Source: Roseateles_E sp005503085 (GTDB taxonomy: Bacteria; Pseudomonadota; Gammaproteobacteria; Burkholderiales; Burkholderiaceae_C). Taken from it: a DNA stretch of 64,000 bases. Shown here one piece after another: positions 16,571 to 23,778 of this stretch. The stretch covers positions 7,770 to 71,769 of the forward strand of contig NZ_JAQOWX010000015.1 of the NCBI RefSeq assembly GCF_028462495.1. Reading direction: 5' to 3'. The notes beneath the pieces are model-generated. The model was not told the origin of the DNA and ran no database searches. It saw only the letters and a list, made by a program, of their open reading frames with translations. Position 1 is the stretch's first letter; the number at the start of each line of letters is the position of its first letter. The translations under genes were made by a program, and so were the position numbers.

Positions 16571-16602
16571 GGCCCGGATTCTGCAAAGAGTCCGGGCCTT
16601 TT
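16571..16602 (+). terminator. Strong Rho-independent terminator after small gene
   Basis: GGCCCGGA (16571-16578) pairs perfectly with TCCGGGCC (16591-16598), loop of 12, then TTTT and GCTTT. It defines the 3' end of the short transcription unit beginning near 16350. Confidence 0.9.
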
Positions 16603-16625
16603 GCTTTGGGTCAGTGGTTTGAACG

Positions 16626-16780
16626 TCCGACTTCGGCTGTGTCCTTGCACTCCGTCGCTGCATCTCGATGGTGTTGGCAGCGCGGGATGTGCGCGGGACC
16701 GATCGCATTGGGCCAGCCCCTCGTGCAGCGAGACACCACGTCCGACGGGACGCTCGCGCTTGGGCACAGCCGAAGTCGGA
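16626..16780. repeat. 155-nt gene-free segment closed by a perfect 16-bp inverted repeat
   Basis: TCCGACTTCGGCTGTG (16626-16641) is exactly reverse-complemented as CACAGCCGAAGTCGGA (16765-16780). Imperfect pairing continues outward (GGTT and AACG blocks on both sides). No coding capacity is convincing between 16540 and 17053 apart from regulatory elements. The segment could be a structured RNA, a decayed mobile element or a recombination site; I cannot choose. Confidence 0.5.
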
Positions 16781-16915
16781 GGTCGTTGAACCTCCTCCTC
16801 ATCAAGAAGCCTCCGTCGAGCTCACGCCTCGGGGGCGGAAATCGGCCGCAAGGATTGGGCGGCGCCGGAACCCGTGACCGGCACTCACCATGGCCCGCAC
16901 CGTCATACCGAAATC

Positions 16916-16988
16916 AGCAACAGTGCATTCGCCTGCGCCCCGTTTTTCTACAGGGCCTGATTTCCTACATTGGAGTCCATGGACACGG
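16916..16988 (+). promoter_or_regulatory. Conserved leader element, copy 3, upstream of DUF4148 gene
   Basis: AGCAACAGTGCATT, GTTTTT at the same offset (+26 for its G) and CATGGACACGG at +62, as in copies 1 and 2. Here TACATT replaces the TTCACAGT region, suggesting that this position is a -10-like element. Confidence 0.7.
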
Positions 16989-17053
16989 CGACGGTGATGC
17001 GAAGCAAGCAGACCACAGGCGAAGTCCTCCACCCAACCGCAAAGGAAATCATC

Positions 17054-17434
17054 ATGAAGAAGCTGACCGTCATTGCCCTGTTCTCCCTGCTGTCCACCGG
17101 CGCTGCCCTGGCCGATGGCCTGAGCCGTGAGCAAGTCGTCGCCGAACTGCAGCGTGCCCGCGCCACCGGCGAACTGGTCGCCCAGCAAGGCGAGAACCCC
17201 GATGCCATCGGCCGCGCCGTGATCGCCACCGGCTCCAGCACCAGCCGCGCTGCCGTGCTGGCCGAGCTGCAGCGCGCCCGCAGCGCCGGCGAGCTGCAAG
17301 GCCGCGATGCCGAATCGCGCAGCCTGCCCAGCATCGCCGGCTCGACGAAGAGCCGCGCCGAGGTCATCGCCGAGCTGCAGCAGGCCCGTGCCCGCGGCCA
17401 GCTGCAAAGCCAGCAGATCAACTACGGCGGCTGA
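17054..17434 (+). CDS. Secreted DUF4148 protein, copy 3
   Basis: 126-residue exported protein. The signal peptide (MKKLTVIALFSLLSTGAALA) is followed by three regular repeats: LSREQVVAELQRARATGEL, TSRAAVLAELQRARSAGEL and KSRAEVIAELQQARARGQL. Unlike copies 1 and 2 it ends soon after the third repeat (QQINYGG) and lacks the LNSNNP and AGQP tail. AAAGGAAATC precedes the ATG. Function unknown; the regular charged helices suggest a periplasmic coiled or helical-repeat structure. Confidence 0.8.
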   Translation: MKKLTVIALFSLLSTGAALADGLSREQVVAELQRARATGELVAQQGENPDAIGRAVIATGSSTSRAAVLAELQRARSAGELQGRDAESRSLPSIAGSTKSRAEVIAELQQARARGQLQSQQINYGG

Positions 17435-17512
17435 TCGCCGACGCCGCATCCACTCTCGAATCTCCTGGGGCACCCGCCCACCGGTCCGGCACCCCCGCCG
17501 GCCGGCCTCGTC

Positions 17513-17550
17513 AGGCCCGATGTGCTGCCCAGCCATCGGGCCTTCTTTTA
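17513..17550 (+). terminator. Rho-independent terminator after DUF4148 copy 3
   Basis: AGGCCCGAT (17513-17521) pairs perfectly with ATCGGGCCT (17535-17543), followed by TCTTTTAT. It lies 14 nt before the TCGTC repeats of the next promoter. Confidence 0.85.
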
Positions 17551-17563
17551 TGGGCCGACGGCC

Positions 17564-17664
17564 TGTCGCGCCTTCTTGCACTTGGTCGTCGGCGTGTGGC
17601 GATCCGTCGCGCGGGCCTGGCGATGGCCGCCGCTGCGGACGAAACTGCAATCACTGACACAGCC
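17564..17664 (+). promoter_or_regulatory. TCGTC triple-repeat promoter, copy 3
   Basis: Degenerate half-sites TGTCGC, GGTCGT and CGTCGC with cores at 17564, 17584 and 17605 keep the 20 and 21 bp steps. CTTGCA lies between the first two. ACTGCAATCACTGACACAGC starts at 17644, exactly 80 bp after the first core. Confidence 0.7.
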
Positions 17665-17685
17665 AACACCCCGCAGGAGCCCACC

Positions 17686-17964
17686 ATGAACACCAGCCAC
17701 AGCGCCAAGACCCTTGTTCTTTTCACCGTCACCGTGCTGGCCATGCTGGCGGTGATTGGCGCCGCGCTGCTGGGCAGTGGCGGCCAGCCGCCGGCCACCG
17801 AGATCGTCAAGCTGGAGCGGGTGGTGATCGTCGGCAAGCGCAGCGTCGAGACGCCGGTGCAGATCGCCCAGCTGCCGCGCGTCGTGATCACCGGCCGCAG
17901 CACCCCGGCCGCCACCGAGCCGCAGCTGGCCTCGGCCGGCTTGCTGAAGGCCAAGGCGCTCTGA
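17686..17964 (+). CDS. Small membrane-anchored VVIVGK/LPRVVI protein, copy 3
   Basis: 92-residue paralogue, ten residues longer than the other two. The membrane segment is about residues 8-28 (LVLFTVTVLAMLAVIGAALL). The exported part contains LERVVIVGKRSVE and LPRVVITGRSTPA with a VQIAQ linker, and the C-terminus ends LLKAKAL, like copy 1. AGGAG lies eight bases before the ATG. The exact conservation of VVIVGK in all three copies argues that this segment is functional. Confidence 0.75.
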   Translation: MNTSHSAKTLVLFTVTVLAMLAVIGAALLGSGGQPPATEIVKLERVVIVGKRSVETPVQIAQLPRVVITGRSTPAATEPQLASAGLLKAKAL

Positions 17965-17988
17965 GCTTCTTGCTGCCGTCAGCAACAG

Positions 17989-18012
17989 AGCCCGCCGAGC
18001 GCGGGCTTTTTC
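17989..18012 (+). terminator. Rho-independent terminator after small protein copy 3
   Basis: AGCCCGC (17989-17995), loop CGAGC, GCGGGCT (18001-18007), then TTTTT. It ends the third unit just before the convergent LysR gene. Confidence 0.85.
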
Positions 18013-18025
18013 ATGGCAGCGGCAC

Positions 18026-18916
18026 TCAGGCCGCCAGGCTTTGCTTCAGAAAGTCCACCAGGGCGCGCACCCGGCCGCTCAGATAGCTGCGGCTGGGATA
18101 GAGCGCGAACAGGCGGCGCGGCTCGACCCGGTACTCGCCCAGCGCCGCCACCAGCTCGCCACGCGCCAGCGCCTCGCGCACCATCGGCTCGGGCACCAGG
18201 CCGATACCGACCCCGCGCCGCATCGCGTCGATCAGCAGCAGGCTGTTGTCGGCGCGGAAGCTGCCATCGACCTCGATGCTGTGCGGCTCGCCGCCGGGGC
18301 CCTCGAACAGCCAGCGCCCGGCATCCTCGCCGAGCCGGTAGGGCAGGCAGTTGAGACCGCGCAGCTGCTCCGGGTGCTCGGGCAGGCCATGGGCGGCCCA
18401 GAACGACGGGGCGGCGCACAGAACCCGCGGCAGCTGCATCAGCTGTACCGCGACCAGGCTGGAGTCGCCCAGCCGGGCCTGGCCGCGCAGTGCCAGATCC
18501 ACCCCCTCGCGCACCAGATCCACCGGCCGGTCATTCAGCCGCACATCGAGCTCGATCTGCGGATGCAGGCGCTGGAAGGCATGCAGATGCTCGCCCAGAA
18601 AGGCCAGCGTCAGCGAGACCGGCGCGGAGATCACCACCCGTCCGGACAGGCCGGCGCTGTGCTCGCGCAGCTGACTCAGGGTCTGCTCGGTGTCGTCCAT
18701 CACGCGGCGGCAGTAGGCGTAAAAGCGCGTGCCGGCCTCGGTCAGCTGCATGCTGCGCGTGGTGCGCGCCAGCAGCCGGCTGCCGGCCCAGTCCTCCAAC
18801 TGCTGGACATATTTGCTGACCACCGCGCGCGAACAATCGAGGTCGCGCGCGGCCGCCGCCAGGCTGCCGGTCTCGACCACCCGGCAAAAACACTGCATCG
18901 CGAGATGCCTATCCAT
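18026..18916 (-). CDS. LysR-family transcriptional regulator (CrgA/DmlR-like branch)
   Basis: 296-residue regulator. The winged helix reads MQCFCRVVETGSLAAAARDLDCSRAVVSKYVQQLEDWAGSRLL then TTRSMQLTEAG, typical of the large LysR branch that includes CrgA and DmlR. The effector domain starts near residue 90 (GRVVISAPVSL). It lies on the same strand 42 nt downstream of the cyclase gene, so it may be co-transcribed with it. This branch usually regulates a divergent neighbour, but here the neighbour upstream is co-directional, so the target is uncertain. Confidence 0.9.
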   Translation of the reverse strand: MDRHLAMQCFCRVVETGSLAAAARDLDCSRAVVSKYVQQLEDWAGSRLLARTTRSMQLTEAGTRFYAYCRRVMDDTEQTLSQLREHSAGLSGRVVISAPVSLTLAFLGEHLHAFQRLHPQIELDVRLNDRPVDLVREGVDLALRGQARLGDSSLVAVQLMQLPRVLCAAPSFWAAHGLPEHPEQLRGLNCLPYRLGEDAGRWLFEGPGGEPHSIEVDGSFRADNSLLLIDAMRRGVGIGLVPEPMVREALARGELVAALGEYRVEPRRLFALYPSRSYLSGRVRALVDFLKQSLAA

Positions 18917-18958
18917 CGCTGCGTCCTCCGGGCCGCATCGTAGCCGGCGGCGCTGCGC

Positions 18959-19969
18959 TCAGCGGATCGGGATCGCCAGCGGGCGCATCGGCGCCCCGTC
19001 GGCGCCGCGCAGCTTCAGCGGGGCGCCGAACCAGGCGAATTGGTAGACACGGTCGGCGGCCAGCTGCTCCAGGAAGACGTTCTGCATGATGGGCACGCCG
19101 CGCTGCGACAGCATGGAGCTGTGCACCGGGATCCAGTTGCGGCTCTCCTGCGAGGGCCAGGCATCGGTGCTGATATTGTCGACACCGATCACGATGGCGC
19201 CCCGGTCGGCCAGGAAGTTGGCCGACTCGCGTGTCAGGCCCGGGGTGTTGTGCATGTATTTGTCGGCGTCCTTGAAGAGCTGCATGCGGCCGGTGCGCAC
19301 CATGATCACATCGCCGTCCTCGAAGTCCACGCCCTGGGCGCGCGCCGTGCCCTGCAGGTCCGCCACCGTGATGCCATAGGACTCGGGCAGCATCTCCAGG
19401 CCCTTGTAGCGCGCCACATCCAGCAGCAGGCCGCGCGCGATGATGGGCGGGAACTTCTCGATGCCGGCCTTGCGCCAGCCGCGGTCGCCGAGCTGCTCCT
19501 CGGTCTTGAAGCCGTTGTAGATCTGGCCGTTGAGGCCGAAGTGCGACAGCGCGTCGATATGGGTGCCGGTATGGGCATACATCGAGAAGGCCGCGCCCGA
19601 GTAGGTCACCAGGCTGTTCTTCTCCTTGCCCAGGCCGTTGGGGTCGTCGACGATGGTGCCCTGCGGCGTGTGGACGTTCCAGATCTGGAAGCGCGGCTGG
19701 CCCAGGAAGTAGTAGCTGGGCATGCCCACATAGAACTCGACGCTGAGGTCATAGGTCTTGCCGCTGGCAATGCGGCGCAGCACCTTGAGCGTCGATTCGG
19801 GCGTGATCTTGTTGAGCATGCCGATCTCGTCCTGCGGGCCATAGGGGCTGATGCCGACCCGCTCGGCGGCCTCGGGCGGCGCACCGGCGGCGCAGGCCTG
19901 GCTGGCCAGCAGGGTGGCGAAGACGGCGGCGGCCAGCGCAGCGGCGACCGGAGAGAGATGGGCTTTCAT
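18959..19969 (-). CDS. Secreted cyclase-family (kynurenine formamidase-like) metal hydrolase
   Basis: 336-residue protein with a cleavable signal peptide (AAAVFATLLASQACAAG), so probably periplasmic. The body matches the cyclase/KynB fold: YDLSVEFYVGMP, then the metal-binding AHTGTHIDALSHFG, followed by RGLLLDVARYKG, GDVIMVRTG and IGVDNIST. Relatives hydrolyse N-formylkynurenine or other amides and lactones; an exported member of this length has no known substrate that I can assign. It is divergent from the AraC operon and its promoter lies next to the fourth TCGTC repeat region. Confidence 0.85.
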   Translation of the reverse strand: MKAHLSPVAAALAAAVFATLLASQACAAGAPPEAAERVGISPYGPQDEIGMLNKITPESTLKVLRRIASGKTYDLSVEFYVGMPSYYFLGQPRFQIWNVHTPQGTIVDDPNGLGKEKNSLVTYSGAAFSMYAHTGTHIDALSHFGLNGQIYNGFKTEEQLGDRGWRKAGIEKFPPIIARGLLLDVARYKGLEMLPESYGITVADLQGTARAQGVDFEDGDVIMVRTGRMQLFKDADKYMHNTPGLTRESANFLADRGAIVIGVDNISTDAWPSQESRNWIPVHSSMLSQRGVPIMQNVFLEQLAADRVYQFAWFGAPLKLRGADGAPMRPLAIPIR

Positions 19970-20083
19970 ATGCGTTTGAGTGGGGATGGGTTGAACATGG
20001 GCCTATGGTCGGCCGCCTGGGCCTCGCCGCCTAGGCGCCGGGCGCGGGTTCAGAGTTCACGCCGCGTGAACAATCGACGGGCT

Positions 20084-20184
20084 CGTCGCCGGCCCGCGCA
20101 CTTCGTCACTGCCAGGCGCCAATCCGTCGCTGCGGCGTGGCGATGCTGGGCCGCGATGCCGACACTGCCGGCACCGACACAGCC
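20084..20184 (+). promoter_or_regulatory. TCGTC triple-repeat promoter, copy 4, driving the AraC-M23 operon
   Basis: TCGTCGC, TCGTCAC and CCGTCGC with cores at 20084, 20104 and 20125 show the same 20 and 21 bp steps as the three promoters at 11.9, 15.4 and 17.6 kb. The downstream box (ACTGCCGGCACCGACACAGC, starting at 20164) again begins exactly 80 bp after the first core but has diverged in its middle. The start codon follows 45 nt after the box start. Confidence 0.65.
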
Positions 20185-20208
20185 AACCGCCGCACGAGGA
20201 AGCACCGC

Positions 20209-20943
20209 ATGAACACCGCCGCGCCCGGCACCGAGTCGACGCCGCAAGCTCAGCAACACCTGACCCCCGGGTCGACCCTGGCCCGGCATCTGCATGGCCC
20301 GGCCTATCTGGCGCTGGTCGTCGAGGGCAGCTACTGGGAGGCCAATGGCGCCGGGCGCCGTCAGCTGCGCGCGGGCGATGTGGCGGTCCACGGCCCCTAT
20401 GGCGCGCATTGCAACCAGGTCGGCGGCGCGGGCGCCGTGGTGCTGAACTTGGCCGTCCAGGGACCGCTGGCGGATGCCTATGGCCGCATCGACGATGTCG
20501 ACAGCCTGGTCCGCGCCGCCGCCCAGCAAGGCCCCGAAGCCGGCGCGCTGGCCCTGGCCCTGTTGCTGCCGCTGCCGCCCCTCGTCAGCGACTGGCCGGA
20601 TCAGCTGGCCCTCGACATGGCCGCCGACCCGCAGCTGTGCCTCGGCGACTGGGCGCTGCGGCAGGGGCTGGCGCCCGAGACGGTGTCGCGCGGATTCCGC
20701 CGCCTCTATGGCGCGACGCCCAAGCGGGTACGTTTCGAGCAGCGCACCCGCCTGGCCTTGGTCGCCCTGCTGGGCGGGGCGGGCGCGCCCCTGGTCGAGC
20801 TGGCGCTGGAGGCCGGCTTCGCGGACCAGGCCAGCATGAACCACGCCATTCGCGCGCTGACCGGCGCCTCGCCGCAGGCCCTGCGCCGGCAGTCAAGTGC
20901 TGACAAGACCGCCGGCCGGGGCGCTGCAATAGTGGCCGCATGA
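20209..20943 (+). CDS. AraC-family transcriptional regulator
   Basis: 244-residue protein. The N-terminal half is a cupin-like sensor (STLARHLHGPAYLALVVEGSYWE, LRAGDVAVHGPYGAH). The C-terminal about 100 residues form the double helix-turn-helix: LGDWALRQGLAPETVSRGFRRLYGATPKRVRFEQR and ALEAGFADQASMNHAIRALTGASPQALRRQ. The ATG follows GAGGAAGC, and its first codons are MNTAA, like the small membrane proteins (MNT). The stop overlaps the next start as ATGA, so it is in an operon with the two secreted proteins. It carries the same promoter design as the three small-protein genes, which ties it to their regulon. Confidence 0.85.
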   Translation: MNTAAPGTESTPQAQQHLTPGSTLARHLHGPAYLALVVEGSYWEANGAGRRQLRAGDVAVHGPYGAHCNQVGGAGAVVLNLAVQGPLADAYGRIDDVDSLVRAAAQQGPEAGALALALLLPLPPLVSDWPDQLALDMAADPQLCLGDWALRQGLAPETVSRGFRRLYGATPKRVRFEQRTRLALVALLGGAGAPLVELALEAGFADQASMNHAIRALTGASPQALRRQSSADKTAGRGAAIVAA

Positions 20944-22097
20944 ACAGACGCTCAGCCACCACCGCCCTGATGACCCTCCCGCTTTTCGCGAGCCTGCCTG
21001 CGGGCGCCGCCGCTGCTGCTGCGCCGCCACGCACCGCCTGGTCCTTCCGCACCTCGGAGGGCCTGGATGCGATCGCCTTTCTCGGGCCCTTGTCCGGCAA
21101 GGCCTTCTACGCGCGCTACTACGCCCAGGAGCTGCAGGACTTCAGGCCACGGATCGCGCCCGCCGCGCTGGACGCGCTAACCAGCCTGGTCGAGGCGGCC
21201 GATGCCGATGGCTATCTGCTGTGGCCGCGCCTGAGCCTGATCCTGTCCGGCGGCCGCAGCGACACGATCGACGATCTGCTGGCCAGCCTCGACGATGTGG
21301 GTCGCACGCTGCGGCCCAGGCTGGAAGCCAGCGTCTACTGGAGCGCGGCGCTATGGGGCCAGTTCGAGTCCATGGTCGAGCGTCTGCGCTTGCTGCTGCA
21401 GGGGCTCAAGGCCGCTGGGTTCGCGGCCTACCGCCGGGGCCTGATCGCGCCGGCCGAGGCCCGGGCCGAGGAGCTGCTGCGCAGCTTCGCGCCGGTCGAC
21501 ATCATCAGCGAGCAGGAGCGCCTGGTCGGCCGGACCCTCGAGCGCGAGATCGAGATGAATCTGCTGTGGTTCTGCCGGCCCCACGGCGTGAAGCTGCAGG
21601 GCCAGCGCTTCATCGCCGCTGTGCAGGCTTCCGATGCCACGATTGCGTTGACCGCCGCGCACGAGGTGCTGCACCCACCCTTCGATATGCGCGGCGCGGT
21701 GGCCCGGCGCTGCATCGCCCAGCTCGCGGCCGACCCGCTGCTGCAGCGCATCCTGGCCGAGAAGAGCCGCGACAGCGGCTACAACAGCATCGAGGGCATC
21801 TTCGAGGAAGACACCGTGCAGGCCCTGGACCAGATCATCCTGGAGCGCCTCGGCTACGGCCAGCCGCCGGCCCAGCGCTGGGCCGACAGCGACGAAGGCA
21901 TGCATGTGTTCGCCGCAGCGCTCTACGGGATGTTGAAGGCCGATCGCTTCGATCAGCGCGGCGGCAATATCGAAGCCTGGCTGGACCGCGCCCAGGCCCG
22001 AGGCCAGCTGGCGCCGGCCGCCCTGCATGCCGCCGCTGCGGCGGTGCTGGGGCGCGCTGTCGACCGGCTGTGGACCCCATCGGCGGCGACGCGGTAG
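20940..22097 (+). CDS. Secreted protein with HExxH motif, putative metallopeptidase
   Basis: 385-residue exported protein; the signal peptide is about residues 1-27 (TTALMTLPLFASLPAGAAAAA). I recognise no family. The segment LTAAHEVLHPPF contains a zinc-metallopeptidase HExxH core (His241, Glu242, His245) preceded by small residues, as in gluzincins. A downstream EGIFEEDTVQALDQ helix could supply the third ligand. The rest is helical. It overlaps the AraC gene by ATGA and is followed 25 nt later by an M23 peptidase gene, which suggests joint action on the cell envelope. Without structural support the peptidase call is tentative. Confidence 0.55.
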   Translation: MNRRSATTALMTLPLFASLPAGAAAAAAPPRTAWSFRTSEGLDAIAFLGPLSGKAFYARYYAQELQDFRPRIAPAALDALTSLVEAADADGYLLWPRLSLILSGGRSDTIDDLLASLDDVGRTLRPRLEASVYWSAALWGQFESMVERLRLLLQGLKAAGFAAYRRGLIAPAEARAEELLRSFAPVDIISEQERLVGRTLEREIEMNLLWFCRPHGVKLQGQRFIAAVQASDATIALTAAHEVLHPPFDMRGAVARRCIAQLAADPLLQRILAEKSRDSGYNSIEGIFEEDTVQALDQIILERLGYGQPPAQRWADSDEGMHVFAAALYGMLKADRFDQRGGNIEAWLDRAQARGQLAPAALHAAAAAVLGRAVDRLWTPSAATR

Positions 22098-22122
22098 CCG
22101 TCACATTACACGAATCAAGCTT

Positions 22123-23292
22123 ATGAGCCCCATGAACCGGCGCCAACTGCTGCTGCACAGCACCGCCACCATTCTGCTGCCATCGGCCCTGAGCGGCCTG
22201 TCGCCGCATGCCGCTGCCGCCAGCAGCGGACTGGAGATCGCCGCGCTCGACCGCTTCGCCCGGGTGCGCATGAGCCGGCAGGACTTTCTGGTCGGCGAGC
22301 TGTCAGTGCGCAACACCAGCGCCGAAGCGCTGGCATTGCGTCGATTGCTGCTGCTGGGGTCGGATGCGGCTAGCGAGGCCCGGCCGCTGGTGACCGTGGT
22401 CGGCGACGCGCTGCAGGCCTTGGCGAACGGGCCCGATGGTCGCCCGGCGCGCTTGCTGCTGCTGGGGGCCAGTGAGCAGGTCCTGCTGCATCTCTGGCAA
22501 GCTCTGCCGGCTGGCGATGACGCCGGCCTGGCACTGCGGCTGGAAGCCGTACGGGGCGACGGCTCGACAGGCATGGCCGCACTGGCCATCCCCGCCGCCG
22601 AGCCGCCGCTGCAGTTGGGCCCGCCGCTGCGAGGCGGCCCCTGGGCGGCGGTGTTCGACCCCTGGTTGGCGCAGGGGCATCGGCGCTCGGCCTTTGTGCA
22701 CGAGGGTCAGCGCTTCATTCCCGCGCGGTTTGCCATCGACTGGATACGGCTCGATGCCGGTGGCCGCCCCGGGCCGGCGGGCCCGGCCGGCTACGCGCAG
22801 TGGCATGGCCTGGACAGCGAGGTGCTGGCCGTGGCCGACGGCGAGATCGTCGCGCTGCGCGACGGCCGCGAGGACCTGCTGAACGCCCAGCGCCCCGCCC
22901 GCCCCTGGAGCCACGACGATGTGGCCGGCAACTATCTGTGCCTGCAGCTCGCCGACCATCGCTATGTTTTCTATGAGCATCTGCGCCAGGACAGCATCAC
23001 GCCCCAGCTCGGCCAGCGGGTCCGGGCCGGGCAGCCGCTCGCCCGCGTGGGCCGCTCCGGCATCAACTCCTCGGGCCCGCATCTGCATCTCCATATGGCC
23101 GACCGTCCGGCCCTGCTCCATGCCCAGGGCCAGCCCTTTGTGCTGAGCGCCTTCCGCCAGCTCGGAACCTACGCCAAGATGGACCAGGCCGAGTCCGGCC
23201 GGCTCTGGATCGCCGACCCGGCGGCGCCGGCCGGGCAACTCGTCAGCGGCGAGCTGCCGGCGCCGAATGCGGTGTTGCGGTTTGAGTGCTAG
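22123..23292 (+). CDS. M23-family (LytM-type) peptidase
   Basis: 389-residue exported protein. The N-terminus (MNRRQLLLHSTATILLPSALSGL) is Tat- or Sec-like. About residues 30-190 form a beta-rich domain of unknown role. The C-terminal LytM domain has the metal ligands: HGLD at the start of the domain, then GNYLCLQLADHRYVFYEHL, GQRVRAGQPLARVGRSG and GPHLHLHM. Such enzymes cut peptidoglycan cross-links or other peptides. ATGs at 22123 and 22132 are both possible; neither has a strong ribosome site. It is the third gene of the AraC operon. Confidence 0.85.
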   Translation: MSPMNRRQLLLHSTATILLPSALSGLSPHAAAASSGLEIAALDRFARVRMSRQDFLVGELSVRNTSAEALALRRLLLLGSDAASEARPLVTVVGDALQALANGPDGRPARLLLLGASEQVLLHLWQALPAGDDAGLALRLEAVRGDGSTGMAALAIPAAEPPLQLGPPLRGGPWAAVFDPWLAQGHRRSAFVHEGQRFIPARFAIDWIRLDAGGRPGPAGPAGYAQWHGLDSEVLAVADGEIVALRDGREDLLNAQRPARPWSHDDVAGNYLCLQLADHRYVFYEHLRQDSITPQLGQRVRAGQPLARVGRSGINSSGPHLHLHMADRPALLHAQGQPFVLSAFRQLGTYAKMDQAESGRLWIADPAAPAGQLVSGELPAPNAVLRFEC

Positions 23293-23340
23293 GAGACTTT
23301 GTGCGTCAGCAGCCTCGACGCCGCTCGCCCTCGCTGGATG

Positions 23341-23778
23341 CTAGGTCGAGGGCGGTCCCAAGGCATCGAGCTTGGCGGCCACAGCTGCCGCAGCGGCGAT
23401 CAGATCATTGACGAGACGATCGTCGACATTCAGATCGCCCTCGTACTCACCGAGATTGCGCACCTGATGGCATTTGTCCAGCACCCGCCATACCTCCGGC
23501 CCCAGGCCCAAGGTGTGCGGCAGTAGCTGGAAGACGATGTAGCGGTTGCTGGATCGCCAGCCATGCCAGCGCGGCGCCGCCAGGCATAAGGCATGGGCCG
23601 CGTTGTAGGCCAGATCGAAGCGGCCCTCCAGCGACAGACTGTCGGTGCGGGCATCGGCCAAGCGGGCCAAACCGGACCTGCGCAGACCGGCGAACTCGTT
23701 CGCATCGGGCGCTTCGGCTTTCAACGGCTTGCCGGGTCCGCTGAGATTCTCAAACGCTGTTGTTGAGGGCGATTTCAT
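23341..23778 (-). CDS. HEPN-domain protein, putative toxin of an MNT/HEPN pair
   Basis: 145-residue helical protein. LEGRFDLAYNAAHALCLAAPR and the C-terminal RNLGEYEGDLNVDDRLVNDLIAAA follow the HEPN four-helix pattern. The usual ribonuclease motif is RX4-6H; here the equivalent place reads RNLGEYE without a clear His, as in HEPN variants whose activity is uncertain. The ATG at 23778 has GGAGGTGAGG directly upstream; a GTG two codons earlier is the alternative. It overlaps the nucleotidyltransferase gene by 29 nt, so the pair is co-translated. In related pairs the MNT protein AMPylates and silences the HEPN RNase. Confidence 0.7.
   Translation of the reverse strand: MKSPSTTAFENLSGPGKPLKAEAPDANEFAGLRRSGLARLADARTDSLSLEGRFDLAYNAAHALCLAAPRWHGWRSSNRYIVFQLLPHTLGLGPEVWRVLDKCHQVRNLGEYEGDLNVDDRLVNDLIAAAAAVAAKLDALGPPST

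Noticed and set aside
16633..16660. A fifth TCGTC-type promoter, because CTTGCACTCCGTCGC resembles the spacer and second half-site
   Set aside because: The third half-site and the downstream box are missing at the expected offsets, and the match lies inside the inverted-repeat segment.
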